Assembly (NCBI RefSeq): GCF_011745365.1
Contig: NW_024468911.1
Location: 1,978,759-2,042,758 of the forward strand
Direction: 5' to 3'
DNA length: 64,000 bases
Origin: Cryphonectria parasitica EP155
Taxonomy: Eukaryota > Ascomycota > Sordariomycetes > Diaporthales > Cryphonectriaceae
Part shown: in pieces, positions 48,322 through 59,526 of the stretch
Layout of the letters: the number at the start of each line of letters is the position of its first letter
Position numbering within the stretch: the stretch's first letter is position 1
Notes under the pieces: model-generated
Seen by the model: only the letters and a program-made list of their open reading frames with translations
Told to the model about the DNA's origin: nothing
Database searches by the model: none
Translations under genes and position numbers: made by a program

Positions 48322-49607
48322 GTACGGAAACCTAGAGTGCCTCGACTTAGTTGTCTCAAGCCAAAGAGTCACGTAGGCACCCGCAGTTGTCAGGCCTCTT
48401 TGATGCCTTCTCTCAGAGGCATAATTAAAATGGGAACTTTGTTAGTGAATGGATTGATACCCTGGTCATTCAAGAGATCGCATCAAATACAGAGTATCAA
48501 CATTTCATGTGTGAATGGTTGGGAGGGCCTGGGGGGGGGGGGGGGGATTGGTTTTTAGAGCTGGTCTCAAATAGCTGGATGACCCTCATTACCCTTTAAG
48601 AAAAAGCAAATCGTCCAGCACACCAATAACACGAATCATCGTCTTTCAACATGTACCTTGTCGTGGATGTTCTTGCCCAGTTCCAACTTTTCTTTCAGTC
48701 AATCCGATACCCGCAGGTTACTCAGCTGCCCTACTCAGTCGCCAGTATGGCAACAGGTCATAAATCGCGTCATTTGAGGTCAAAGGTGACCCATAATGTC
48801 CAGCTCAAGTGTCCTAATTGAGAGACAAAGTGTCTATGACTTTTGACAAGCGTCTCTCTCACCCACTGCAGTGGTGTTTAGGCCGGCCTGCTCACGTATG
48901 CGCAGGAGACGGGAGGCCTTGATTGGCCGACGTGTAAGCTACGAGTAAGTTGGATACCTCATCCTGAAAATCACCTGAAACCCATCAAGTAGCTCGTCGA
49001 CCATTCCAATACACATAGATCTCAAAGATCTCAGGTGCTTCACATGATGATGTTGAAGCTGAGAACAGATGGCTTGTGATATACCATGGTTTGCTGTACG
49101 TTGAGGACAGGGGTATATATGCGGATTTGGGGCTGAAACGGCCACTCAGTAGTTCAATAAGATTTTTCATTCATACAAAGATCACTATAAATAGAAAAGT
49201 ATCGTGTAGAAACGGCAGACAGTGTTGCAGGGGCCGTTCCTCTATACATGATCAAGACACCCCAGCTTCGTGCTCAATGAGCTGAGATTATTGGAAAAGT
49301 CTACATATTTCCTCTCGAACAACACAAAACTTCTCGCTTGACAAGTAGTAGATAAAAGACAAGCTACTCGAAAAGGTCCATCCATCTTTGATGCCAAGGC
49401 GGTGGCCAGTCTCCGTTGTTCGAAGCGGCTGGCCACGCCGTCCAGAGACGGGCTGCTGGATCATAGATTTGGATCTTTACAAATTGTTCAATACTCAAGT
49501 ACATAGCCATTGTACGGTGCCTGGATATTCATGTAGCTGTGGGTTCAATCTATCAGTTAGTTAACACCCATTGCTGGATGGTCGCTTACAAGTGATTATA
49601 CACAATA
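48322..49607. other. gene-free stretch between FIP1 and transposon
   Basis: No gene is supported in 1.29 kb. A run of 16 G residues lies at 48531-48546, inside the expected FIP1 3' flank. Short frames carry no motifs. Confidence 0.5.
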
Positions 49608-49650
49608 AGTCAAAGCACCCCCTTCCCGATCACCCTGGTCAACCACACCG
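49608..49650 (+). repeat. left terminal inverted repeat of Fot1-like element
   Basis: 43 bp, from AGTCAAAGCACC to GGTCAACCACACCG. It pairs with 51390-51438; the only differences are a shorter C run and one T. A (TA)10 microsatellite directly follows at 49651-49670 inside the element. Confidence 0.95.
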
Positions 49651-49670
49651 TATATATATATATATATATA
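49651..49670. repeat. (TA)10 microsatellite inside the transposon
   Basis: Ten TA units directly after the left inverted repeat; not present next to the right repeat, so it probably arose after insertion or in this copy. Confidence 0.9.
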
Positions 49671-49691
49671 TTTCATATAGATTTACTCATC

Positions 49692-51299
49692 CTATTCACC
49701 CACCACGATGCAATCCTCCTCATCAGTAGGTAATTCAAGGCCGCTCTCTTCATCTAGACTATCCTTATCTCGATTAACTGCGTTTTGAGCCCTCTGTATA
49801 TCCTCAACCCCTGCAAACTTCGAATTCGGGCTTACATCGACCTTTCTTCTTTTACTAGGCTTCAGCGCCTCAATCTGCTTCCTCAACATCTGATTTTCCT
49901 CCAATGCTCTTGCAAACTCGAGATCTCTCTCGTCATAAGCCTTTTTTATCTTCCTGAATAGCATACGGCGGCCTGAGTCTGTTGAAAGATGCTGCCGAGT
50001 TTCCTGTAGCTAGTAATATAGCTGTTTAGCCTTGTGAGGCGTTGAAAAAACCACAGGCTGGCTTGATGAGGCTTTTTGGGGAAGCTTAGATGCTGTTGAT
50101 GGTATTGAGGCTGAATTTGACTGGCTCTGAATGCTTGGTTGACTGTTCTCGAGGAGAAGAGGGCTTAAGAGCGCTTTGGAGGGTCTCAGGGGCCATAGAC
50201 CAGTTACTTTCCATCCAGATCTGATATTCTGGCTTGAAAGACCTTCCAGACGAGCTAGACGATAGTGCTTGAGGAATAAACGCTTGCCTGCAATAGTTGA
50301 ATCCTCCCATTGGCTCATATTGCTGACTTCCTTTCTGTATGCTCGTTTAAGGGATGAAAAGATCCCTAGATCGAGGGGTTGAAGTACGTGAGAAGTATGA
50401 GGAGGCAAGTAGATCAACAGGATATTGTTTTGATAGCATTGCCACATAAACTCGTCAGTTTTATAGCTGTTGTAGCCATCCAGAACTAATAGTCTGGTCT
50501 CTGAGGCATCCGCTGGTAGGCTGCCTGGGATGAAGATCTTTTCTAGCCATTCAAGTGCCATTTTATCATTAGTCCATCCGTTTGGTGTAGCAGTGAACTG
50601 CCAGCCCTCAAAAGGCTTCAAACCAACAGGAAATCACTGCTGCTATACAGTTTACCCTTTGAAGATCACCAGAGGAAGGAGGTGAGCTCCCGTAGCTGAG
50701 ATACACTCGAGGAAAGAGGTCCAGGCTTTTGATCCAGGCTCTTTTCTTTGGATTGAACGTAAAGAGGAGCCTCCAAGAACTAATCCATTCTCTCCTTGGC
50801 CCTCCATAAGCCCAGCTTCATCCATATTCCATCGATTAGCTGGCTTGATGGCTTGGATGCGAGGAAGATTAAAAAGATAGAACCAAGGCCGTATTACCTC
50901 TGTTGTAGCTCCATTAGTTCGTTCAGAAGCCATCCGGCGAGTCCTTCTAACCTTTATCTCTGGATTCCTCTTCAAAAAACCCTGGGTCCATCTCTTTCCA
51001 AGAGATTCAATATCTCCTTTGATGAGGAGGATCTTCCGTGCGAAGAATCTCAACTCTGAATGGCTTGGTGGAAGCCCTAGGCTTTCCTGAACCAGGATCC
51101 ATTCAGCTAGTTTTCTTTCTTGGATAGAAGAGAGCCTTTGAAAAGATTCAGCACCTATCTGATGAGACTGAACGCCTGTTAAACGGTTCTGAAGTGTTGT
51201 ATAAGGGATACCCCATTCGATCGAGGCCTTGCGAAGAGAACAGCCTGTCTTGATAGCCTCGAGGGCGGTAACGATTTCAGATTCTGTATACTGCTTCAT
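49692..51299 (-). pseudogene. Fot1/pogo transposase with four premature stops (RIP-like)
   Basis: One reading frame of 536 codons runs 51299 to 49692. An N-terminal Psq-type helix-turn-helix (TESEIVTALEAIKTGCSLRKA) is followed by a CENP-B-type HTH with RFFARKILL and GKRWTQGFLKRNP, then the DDE domain. The catalytic triad is intact: Asp160 (NMDE), Asp274 (LVLDGY) and Asp310 (QPLDLG), giving DD35D. The frame is cut by stops at 50652-50654 (TAA), 50643-50645 (TAG), 50634-50636 (TGA) and 50010-50012 (TAG). By family comparison these stand for Gln, Gln, Trp and Gln, all C-to-T or G-to-A changes. The usual DGHxSH motif reads DGYNSY, two His-to-Tyr changes of the same kind. The C-terminal tail is Lys/Glu-rich and ends in an acidic stretch. 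Confidence 0.93.
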
Positions 51300-51389
51300 T
51301 GGACTGTATTTACTCTATGCTGAAAGTTTGAAGTGAATTGGAAGAGGATTGATGAAGAAAATTAAAAATATATCGAGGGGTTGAAAAGG

Positions 51390-51438
51390 CGGTGTGGTTG
51401 ACCAGGGTGATCGGGAAAGGGGGGGGGGTGCTTTGACT
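51390..51438 (-). repeat. right terminal inverted repeat of Fot1-like element
   Basis: 49 bp, inverted copy of the left repeat. It contains a longer G run (51419-51428) than the matching C run on the left, likely a homopolymer length change. Confidence 0.95.
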
Positions 51439-52297
51439 TAGGCCCTACACTCTCACACCGTTTGCGCCTGTTTTTATAGCTATTTCATCAAACCTCAGGG
51501 CTTACCTAAGTGCCTGAACACTTCATCTCAGTATAATATTTGTAAGACAAGCACATCTTATAGACTTGACTCAGAGGGCAAGTCTCCGTCCTCCATGATA
51601 CACACAGCAAGGCTGGTGGCTTCGCTCAGCTGAGGATGGGACTTGCCCAATCTGGCACCGCGCCCTCGGCTGATTGGACCAAACCCATCAAGGCTGGGTG
51701 GGACCAGCGGATCATCCACTTCTCCTCTGAATACCGCTGTTGAGCCAGGCCTATTTCTCATGTAGGATCCTTTCCTGAATATCTTGAATCCGCCCTGCTG
51801 TTTCAAAAGCCACCAATAAACCAAGCAATTAGCTTCAATGTGGCGATACATCGGGTAGCAAATGGGGGAAAGAGGGGGTTTTCAATTCTACCCAGTGACA
51901 CAAGAGTGTCAATCGCAACCACAGCTCATAATCCAGATTGGCATGTAATAGCCTGAAGAAGATTCTGGAAGGGGCTACTAAAGCTCTAGTTCAATTAGGG
52001 AGAAATCCAGCTGAGAAGATGAAGAAGGACTGGGAAAGAGAGGCAAATGGGTCCTTATCATGAAAACCTTGGAAGCCTTGATCCAGTTAACGCAATTATG
52101 AGTCAGATGTCCCATTCATAAGCTGTCCCATGTTATCGGATAAGACTCATCAGAGTAAATGTATCTTCATGCTCAAAAGTATGATCGCCCAAAGTCAGAG
52201 CTGCCAGATCTCTTCAAGACGGGCTTAAAGTTTCTCCCGAAGATCCCAATCCGCACAACAACGTTGTCTGACAATAACATTATCTGGACATAGCTGT
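51439..52297. other. gap between transposon and orphan gene
   Basis: About 0.86 kb with only one minus frame of 97 codons (51558-51851) that I cannot support as a gene. It should contain the 3' flank of the next gene. Confidence 0.45.
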
Positions 52298-54054
52298 TTA
52301 GTCAAGGCAACGAGGATCATGTACCTGGCTGTGAGGAGCAGCTGTAGGCGGGGCATGATGCGCGCCTCGCGCGACCGGCCAAGTCTGGGTAGGAGACATG
52401 GGAGGCCCATGGTTCGTCAGATCGATTCCTGAGAATCCCAGTTGCTGCTCTCCCGTCCTGTCATAGGTTCTCAGAAGATCACGTCGCTCGCCTGGCCGTG
52501 CTTGATAGTCTGGCATCCGCATGGCGGACGATGCTGTCGAGGTGTTAATCTGTTGCGGGATCGGGCTGTGCTCTGCGCTCATATTTGAAGCTTTGGCTTG
52601 CGCCATCCGCGCCGTGAGTGGGTGCGCAGGCGCGATCTGCTGCCCGGTTGCCGATCTGATGCTGCGATCTTGCTCGTCGATGAGAACGAGACCAGCCGCT
52701 CGGGCATACTTACCAGCCTTATTCTCCTCATCCCGCCTCGAGTTCACTTTCTTGTTATCAATCTTCCTCTATAGAAATGTTAGTAGGAGGGCCTTCGATT
52801 AACATCGCCTCAAGGTGGCTCTCCAGGGTCGGTAAGCTTGCCTTTACTTCAGCGCTGGGGTTGTAAGCCAGGCGCTTGGTAAAACTGATGCCCAACATCA
52901 TCTTGACAATGTTTTTGGACGACTACATATTGCAAGCGTTAGTTCTCATCCGGAAGGTCTGGAGTACTTCTTCACATTGATGCCCTACCCTGAGCGCCTC
53001 CTCACACTTCTGAATCCTGTGCTCGAACGAGTGAAATCTGGCAGGTTTCTTCGACTTGCCGGGCTTGGGGTTGTCGTACCATGGCGGTATGCAGAATTGA
53101 CCTTGCTGTCCATACCATGCCTCCTCCTACATATATTGGTGGTCAGGTATAATTTTGTCTCAAAATCTGTATCAAATTCAAAATTACTTACCACGATCTC
53201 CCAGCACAGCAGTTCAACCTCCAACGAGTTCAACTGCTTCGTGCGAGCAACTGCAACGCAATCTGTGAACTTGTCTTGCTGAGCCTCGGTCTCTCTATCC
53301 GTGATCGTCCGCTTTAAGCTCTTGCACTGTATCTTGAGGCGAGGGTTCTCGATCAGATCATTAACATCCAAGATAGCTGCGTACAAGGTTCGGACCGCAT
53401 TTAGAATGCGCGGGTTGTCGTTTGGTATCTGTTCGACTGCCCGTTCGTCGTTGTTCTGGCGGTAGTAGGCTGTCTTGTAATTTTGATACTGGTTATAGGT
53501 GGTAATAAACCCACGCCAGTGTTGTCCCTTCAGCGTCATGATCTGTGTGACTTCGGCATCGTAGTTGACAAGCCCAGCCTGTTGAGGTACTGAGTGGGAG
53601 ATCGACGCAGTATGATGCTGAACTGCAGGTGCCCCGCTGTATTTAAGCTGATGAACCGGCTGGTTGATTGGGCTGTTAACATTCCTGGTATACTGAATAT
53701 AGCGATCAGATCCCACTGTCAGCATCCAGGTGGCAACAGCGCGGTACGCCTTGGCACCATCCCACATGCCCAGGTGTCGAAGACCAGGTTGTTTTGAGAA
53801 GTCTATGAGAGGGTTTATGTGAGCCATGACAGGAAACAAAGCATGGAGGTCCTCTACAAGACACTCTTGATTAGCAGTTGTTCTCGTGCAGAATACTGGT
53901 AGGACATAGATCCTAAAAACTCACGGATTCTATGAACAGTGACACGCTTCTCCATAGGATCTCCATCAGGACCAAGACTGGTCTCGACGAAATTGATGGC
54001 TGGAGTCCACCAGACGGGCTCCGCAAGATTGCCCGCAGTGTTGAGAGACTGCAT
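52298..54054 (-). CDS. Orphan hypothetical protein, five exons
   Basis: Not recognised. Splicing is convincing: exons 54054-53925, 53853-53192, 53126-52989, 52922-52848 and 52768-52298 keep one frame for 491 aa, with GTGAGT, GTAAGT, GTAGGG and GTAAAG donors and, before the last exon, a perfect TACTAAC branch site. The protein begins MQSLNTAGNLAEPVWWTP. Residues 45-260 are helical and polar; conserved-looking landmarks are LRHLGMWDGAKAYRAVATWML, LLCWEIVEEAWYGQQGQF and IPPWYDNPKPGKSKKPARFHSFEHR. The last exon is Lys/Arg-rich then Pro/Gln/Ser-rich and disordered, ending near HSQVHDPRCLD; a donor-like GTACAT lies just before, so the end is less sure. No signal peptide or membrane helix. It lies 0.86 kb from a Fot1-like element, in accessory-looking DNA. 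Nuclear location is a guess from the basic exon. Confidence 0.65.
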
Positions 54055-55729
54055 TGTGTTGAATGCCTATAAGTATTCACATTGGTTAGAAGAAGTGATC
54101 ATGCATAATGACAGCGCATTGTCTTGACAGCCTCACATACAGTATGATACTCTTCAGCGTGGATATACTGAGAATATAAGGGGAAGACTGCTTTAATAAA
54201 GTTCTAGAATGACGAAGAGCTGACAAAGTAACAAAGTATTGTTGAGAAGCTTGGTTGTATGAAGGGAATGGAGAGCCTTAGGCAAAAGGCTGTAGTATAG
54301 CAACTAATACTGTTGCTAGAGAAGTGCTGGTTGCTAATAGTCGATTCAAGTTGAGTGCATTGGGTAAGGAAAAGGAAGAGAAGAGCTCTTGTTTCAGTCC
54401 AAGATCGGCGTTTTTAAGATACCATAGCCAAAATTATCTTTCACAAAATCCAAGTCAGGTCAATGTGAATCTGGGAGTGAATTAATAGAACAATAGCATC
54501 CGAATCACGGCAGACGGTGATTCATTACCAGTAGCAACTCACAGATCGTATCAACTCGAATTTCAAGAAACCCATTACTTAAGTATTTTTCTTCAGTGAC
54601 GGTACAATACAAGCAAAATCTAAGCATGCTCGCAGCCAACACTTGGTCTTTGAGCTCGAGTCTGAGTAGGTAAGTACTTGAGCAGGTGATATCTATGAGG
54701 CTGGGTTAATAAATCTTCACTTAGCTGCAGATTGATTAAGCATTAAATATACAGATACGATTTCCATTGTTTAATACAAAAAGTCGATTATCCCAAATGC
54801 ATTGATTGTTCTATGCTTTATGTGAATATTGCAACCTCAAAAGCAGGTCTGGTCGGTTTCATAGCAGTAATATTTATCAAGCTGAGTGATGAGGAGCCAA
54901 TGTATGAGGAGTATGGATGCGTGATTGATACCGTCTCTAATCTTTATCATTCTCAAGCCGAGGGAGGTGAGGGTTAGGGTGGGGTTGCAGAGAAGACGAG
55001 GCAGGATGCAGGAAGGCCAAACGGAAATGGCACAAGAGGAAGTAGGTTGTAATCTAGATGAGTTGGTCTGGAGATCAAGGGGGAGATATCGATCAGAATT
55101 TCAGCTGTGTCCTTAGCTACAGTCGCATCTGTCTGCATTGCCTCGGGTGACGCGTGCACCAAACAGACCTAAGGATGATTGATATATGAAGGTCGCCTGT
55201 TCGATTGCCAAGGAATTCTGGGAATTTTCCGCGAAGAAAGGCATCAAGGAGAGTACGCTCACATGTGGTGGAGCTCCGTGATTGTCAGGTACGCTGGTCA
55301 TCAAGATTAGGTTTTCGGTCCCCAAGAGCCCTTAAAGGTGTCTTGGACGGATCTTTTTTCTGATATTCTATTATTCCACGTGTATGCAACGGTCGAGCTT
55401 CTAGGACAAGACTAGGGCCTGCTCGGCAGTGAGCACGCGTGTGAAGAGCCCTCTATAGTAACAGTGGTCAGGATGTAATAGAATGTAGAACAAAGAGACT
55501 GAATCATGATAATTGGTGATTTGATGAGCCGGTGTCGCTACTCAGACAGCGAGAGATTTGTCATCGCAAGCAGTGCAATATGTACGATTTGAAACCTGCA
55601 GGTCAACTTTTATCGATTATATACATTTTCATCCCCGTCAAGATCCTGGGCGTAGCTGATATAAGCATCATTATCATTACAATTATTTTTCAGGGATCAC
55701 ACTGAGCCCCAGCCTCCTGATGTTGAGGC
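54055..55729. other. gene-free, A+T-rich stretch
   Basis: 1.7 kb with no supportable frame. Base composition is distinctly A+T-rich, particularly 54180-54900. No repeat ends were recognised. Confidence 0.5.
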
Positions 55730-56772
55730 TCATGCGTCCAATACCACAGCGATGGACGTCGCATCATCGTCGTTCTTGCCGAGGCTGCCCAGATTCCAGT
55801 TGACCTCAGCCGTCTTGGAGAGGCTGTAGTGGCTAAGCTCGGTCGAGTTTGTAGTGCCGACGAGGCTGTCTGGGACGGCGCTGCCTAAGAGCACAGCCAT
55901 GACCCTGTTCTCGAGCAGGTAGTTCTCGCACTCATCCCAGGTGAGGATGACCAGGGTCTTGTCAATGTTGAAATTCGGGTTGTCTAGGAGAGGCACGAGG
56001 AAGTCTCTCGCCCACTGCCCTGCGACTGTGATGGAGCTGTCGTGGCCATTGTCCGCTAGAGATGCGTTTAGAATTTGTACTTCTCTGCGCTGTGAGTTCA
56101 GCGGACTTACTCATGTTTGGTGTTATCCACATCCACTGAGGCAGCGTGCCGCTCTCCAGTTCCTCGTAGAACATTGTGAGATTTTTCGCCTTGGCCAGCC
56201 TGTCAATATCCCCCGTGGCTGAGTCGTACGACATCATGGGACTGGTAAAATGTCAGCCACACAACCTTCCAGGAGCGACGGTGGTTCGATTGGAGAACTT
56301 ACTTGTGCTTCCGCACATACATATTCGCCCCGGTCTCCTGGTTCACCCAATCACTCTCGAAACCAGAGAACGGCATGTCCTCCCCGTATATGCTCCAGCT
56401 CACGTTTCCCGCCTCGAGCAGATCGATCATGGTCTCAACACTCTCATCAATTTGCACAAAGTCGTCCAGCCACACTCCGTTTGTGTCCGCGCCCAGAGCC
56501 GCTACGTAATTGGGCTGCGAGGGATGCGTGATGGACCAGTAGTTGTCGAGGGTGATGCCCAGTGAGGCGAGGTATTGTATGTTGGGGTCGCCAGCGGCTA
56601 TGTCGTAGTCCTGGTTCTCCAGAAAGATCTGCACGTAGCGGTCGAATGACTGGCCCTGGATGTCGCTGGTCGGGTGGAGGGTGAGAGCTGTTGCCTGAGC
56701 GGCGTAGACGGCGGACGTTGCGGTCGACGTGTACATGTCAGACGCCGCCGGCGTCGATTGTGAGGAGCCCAT
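55730..56772 (-). CDS. Acid phosphatase / phosphoesterase family (PF04185-type)
   Basis: Phosphomonoesterase of the alkaline-phosphatase-like superfamily, normally secreted. Exons 56772-56303, 56241-56111 and 56055-55730 give 308 aa. Junctions restore YVRKHNPMMSYDS and ITPNMTDNGHDSS. Landmarks are FDRYVQIFLENQDYD near the start, ITHPSQPNYVAALG, EDMPFSGF, the Asn-Gly-His-Asp motif and LTWDECENY. The family is usually about 400 aa with a signal peptide; here the first ATG gives MGSSQSTPAASDMYTS, which already aligns with the mature region, and I find no upstream exon with a signal peptide before 57666. The N-terminus may therefore be lost or lie in an undetected exon. The gene is divergent from the METTL16 homologue. 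Confidence 0.88.
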
Positions 56773-57666
56773 GGTGATGAGGTTGAGCGTATCTACGAAG
56801 ATTATCCAGAGGTCAAGATAGCCTCCCTCGTCAAGGTCCTCTTCTTCGGTGGATAACAAAGGGTCACACCGCCAAGACGTCGTAGAACCCCAGGAAAACC
56901 TGGGTGGGACATGGGCGCTTTACATATCCATCGCCGTCAAGTCATATACCATAGTATTCACCAAAGGGTATAGCCGCCTGAGGCCCTCCGGCTCCGGCTC
57001 CACGCAGAGGCAGACATTCTGACATATGGGCTGTCAAGGCCAGGGCAGCCCAGCCCAATGAGAGGCGTGATAATGGAGATCAGCTTGGCTGCAGCAGGGA
57101 TCACCGTCAATAGCGGCGATGCACGCAGACACACGCCAGGGGGGCGACATGCTTTGTTTGGAAGGACGTTTTTCGGCCGAAATTACACTCCACCTGGAGG
57201 ATCTTCGCGTTGGCCGGCCTGCCTTGTTCAACAAGGGGCTTGGGAACCACTGGAGAGTGTATTGGACAGGAGAGTGAACGTTGCTCATATGTGTGTCCAA
57301 TTGTTGTGGTGTGGGCGAAGAGCAAAGACAAGTGAAGAGAGAGAGGGGCGTTGCATTCGTAGAATAAGTTTCTCTCCAGCGACGGTGGAGACGCGTTAAA
57401 AGCAATGGCATACTGAAGCGCTAGAATAGTGTCCGTCACTAGCCTGTACAGTAGGCCTGAACTAACGGTGGGGGGCGCTGAAGGAGAATAAAGGTCCGCT
57501 AAGCTCTAGAGGTTGACGGCAACGGCAGGGCTTTTCCTAGGCAGGGCTGGCAGGGGTAGTCCCGGAGGATATGCCGGTCCAGGAACCGAGTATGCATGTG
57601 CCAATGTCGCATCGTCGAACAATCAATCAGCTTTTGCCATTCTCCACGTTCAGATCACCAACAAGA
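56773..57666. other. divergent intergenic region phosphatase-methyltransferase
   Basis: 0.9 kb with frames of about 110 codons on both strands around 57050-57440 but no motif or splice logic. A missing signal-peptide exon of the phosphatase was looked for here and not found. Confidence 0.45.
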
Positions 57667-59226
57667 ATGTCCTCCACTTCAAGAGGGGACTTTTATTTCA
57701 GGAATCTGTATGCGAAGGAGCCGGACTTCCGCCAGCTTGCACGGCAAGATGCCGACTTCCGGGCGATGTGAGTGATGGGAGAAAGAGGCCCTTTATTGTA
57801 GCTACCGCCGGCCGCGCGACGCTGACATCGACGATAGACTCAAGCCCAATGACCAGCTGGACTTCACTGATCCGGCAGCTGTGCAGCAACTCACCAAGAC
57901 GCTGCTCAAGCTTGACTTTGATCTGAAGCTCGAGGTGCCTGAGGATAGGCTATGTCCGCCTGTGAGTGACAAGAACACTGGTCGGGAGCAGTCTCAGTCT
58001 TGACGTGTGGATGAGCCAAGGCTGATTGATGATCGGATTGGGTGGCTCAGGTTCCAAACCGGCACAACTATATTCTATGGCTTAAGCAACTCCTGGACTC
58101 CAGCTCATATAATGAGCCTGGAGGCAAGCTGAGCGGCCTTGACATCGGCACAGGCGCAAGCTGCATTTATCCCCTCCTGGGCTGCGCCCAACGGCCGTGG
58201 TCCTTCATCGCCACAGGTGAGCAGTTGATCTCTTTCTATCTGCGTCTCATCCAGTGCATCATTGCCTTACTGACACATCCCCCCCCTTCTCACACAGACA
58301 TCGATGCCGACAACCTCAAACATGCCATCAAAAATGTCGCCCTCAACAGCTTCGAGGACCGCATCAGGATCGTTTCCCGAAAACCCGAGGACCTACTTAT
58401 CCCGCTAGAAGAGCTCAACCTGAGCCATATTGACTTCGTCATGACCAACCCGCCCTTCTATCAGTCAGAAGCAGAGATGCTTAAATCCGCCGCTAAAAAG
58501 TCCCGTCCGCCGCACTCAGCATGCACTGGAGCACCAGTCGAGATGGTATGCGACGGCGGGGAGGTCGCCTTCGTGAGCCGCATCCTGGAGGAGTCCTTGG
58601 TCCTCAAGGACAGGGTGCAATGGTATACATCCATGTTTGGGATGGTATCCAGTCTGGAGGTGATGGTGGAGAAGGTGCGCGAGAGGGGCATCAATAATTA
58701 TGCAGTGATGGAATTCCTGCAGGGAAACAAGACGAGACGGTGGGCCCTGGCGTGGAGCTTTGGGCCGATGAGACCCTGCCAGAAGGCAGGTCGGGGTCTC
58801 AAGGCAACACCGTGGAGAAGGATCCTGCCGGCAATCGTCGATGCAGAGATATCTAGGTTCCCGAGCGGCGATGGTGTAGGCGCGAAGGGAGACGCGCTAT
58901 CTACACTTGTAGGAGGGCTGGACTTGATCTCGTGGCAATGGGACCGGGAGATGCTCAGAGGGGTTGGGCGGGCGAGGGAGAACGTCTGGAGCAGGGCATG
59001 GCGGAGGAAGAGGAAACGCGAAGAGGCAGAGGCCGGCCCATCAGTGAAAAGCAAAGAAGAACCGAGCGAGACTTGGATTTTTGGATTCTCGGTTTCCATC
59101 ACGGTCAATATGTCCGAGGCCATCCTCGAATGTCGCTGGCGTGAGGGTCACGATGAGTCCATCTTTACCAGCTTCTGTGGTTTCCTCAAGACACGACTAC
59201 AAGCTCAAGTGCCCAAGAAAACATGA
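57667..59226 (+). CDS. mtl16: METTL16-type RNA N6-adenosine methyltransferase (U6 snRNA)
   Basis: S-adenosylmethionine-dependent enzyme of the METTL16/RlmF family; known members methylate A43-equivalent adenosine in U6 snRNA in the nucleus. Four exons (57667-57767, 57838-57961, 58051-58216, 58298-59226) give 439 aa. Splicing restores DADFRAILKPNDQLDFTDP, RLCPPVPNRHNYILWL and WSFIATDIDADNL. The SAM site is GLDIGTGASCIYPLL and the catalytic motif is NPPF in DFVMTNPPFYQS. Further family matches are GGEVAFVSRILEESL, VQWYTSMFG and a WALAWSF segment. The C-terminus (SEAILECRWREGHDESIFTS) resembles one vertebrate-conserved-region repeat of METTL16. ATG 57667 was chosen over 57571 because similarity begins there. 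It is followed 300 bp later by XAP5 in the same direction. Confidence 0.92.
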
Positions 59227-59526
59227 TAAAAGACAGTCTGAAAATAGAGAGAAGAAAAGTACTTCCAGCCCTTCTACAAATTTGTATGAGCCGTCAGTGA
59301 TGACCAATAGATCATCATTTCTTCACAGAGGTGGAAGAGAAGAGAGGGAGAGGTCAACTACCCTAACCCTAGCACTAGAATCCCCCAACGCCTGCCGAGC
59401 AGCCCTCCTGACATTATGCACCTTTCGCGCTGCCTGCCGCCGCATCTTTTCCTGACGCTCTCACTATCTCCTACAAACCATACCAGCAAGAAGAAAAGGA
59501 AAGAAAGGGAAAATCCACCAACAAAT

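Larger units (their letters stand above)
49608..51438 (-). mobile_element. Fot1-like (Tc1/mariner-pogo superfamily) DNA transposon, full length but mutated
   Basis: A 1831-bp element bounded by terminal inverted repeats starting AGTCAAAGCACCCCC, very close to the known Fot1 terminus, and flanked by a TA dinucleotide on each side (49606-49607 and 51439-51440), the target duplication of this superfamily. The inside holds one transposase frame on the minus strand that almost fills it. Length compares with about 1.9 kb for Fot1. The ends are intact, so the copy could in principle be moved by a transposase supplied elsewhere. Confidence 0.95.

Noticed and set aside
48531..48546. run of 16 G
   Set aside because: Simple homopolymer in a 3' flank; no G-quadruplex pattern of separated runs.
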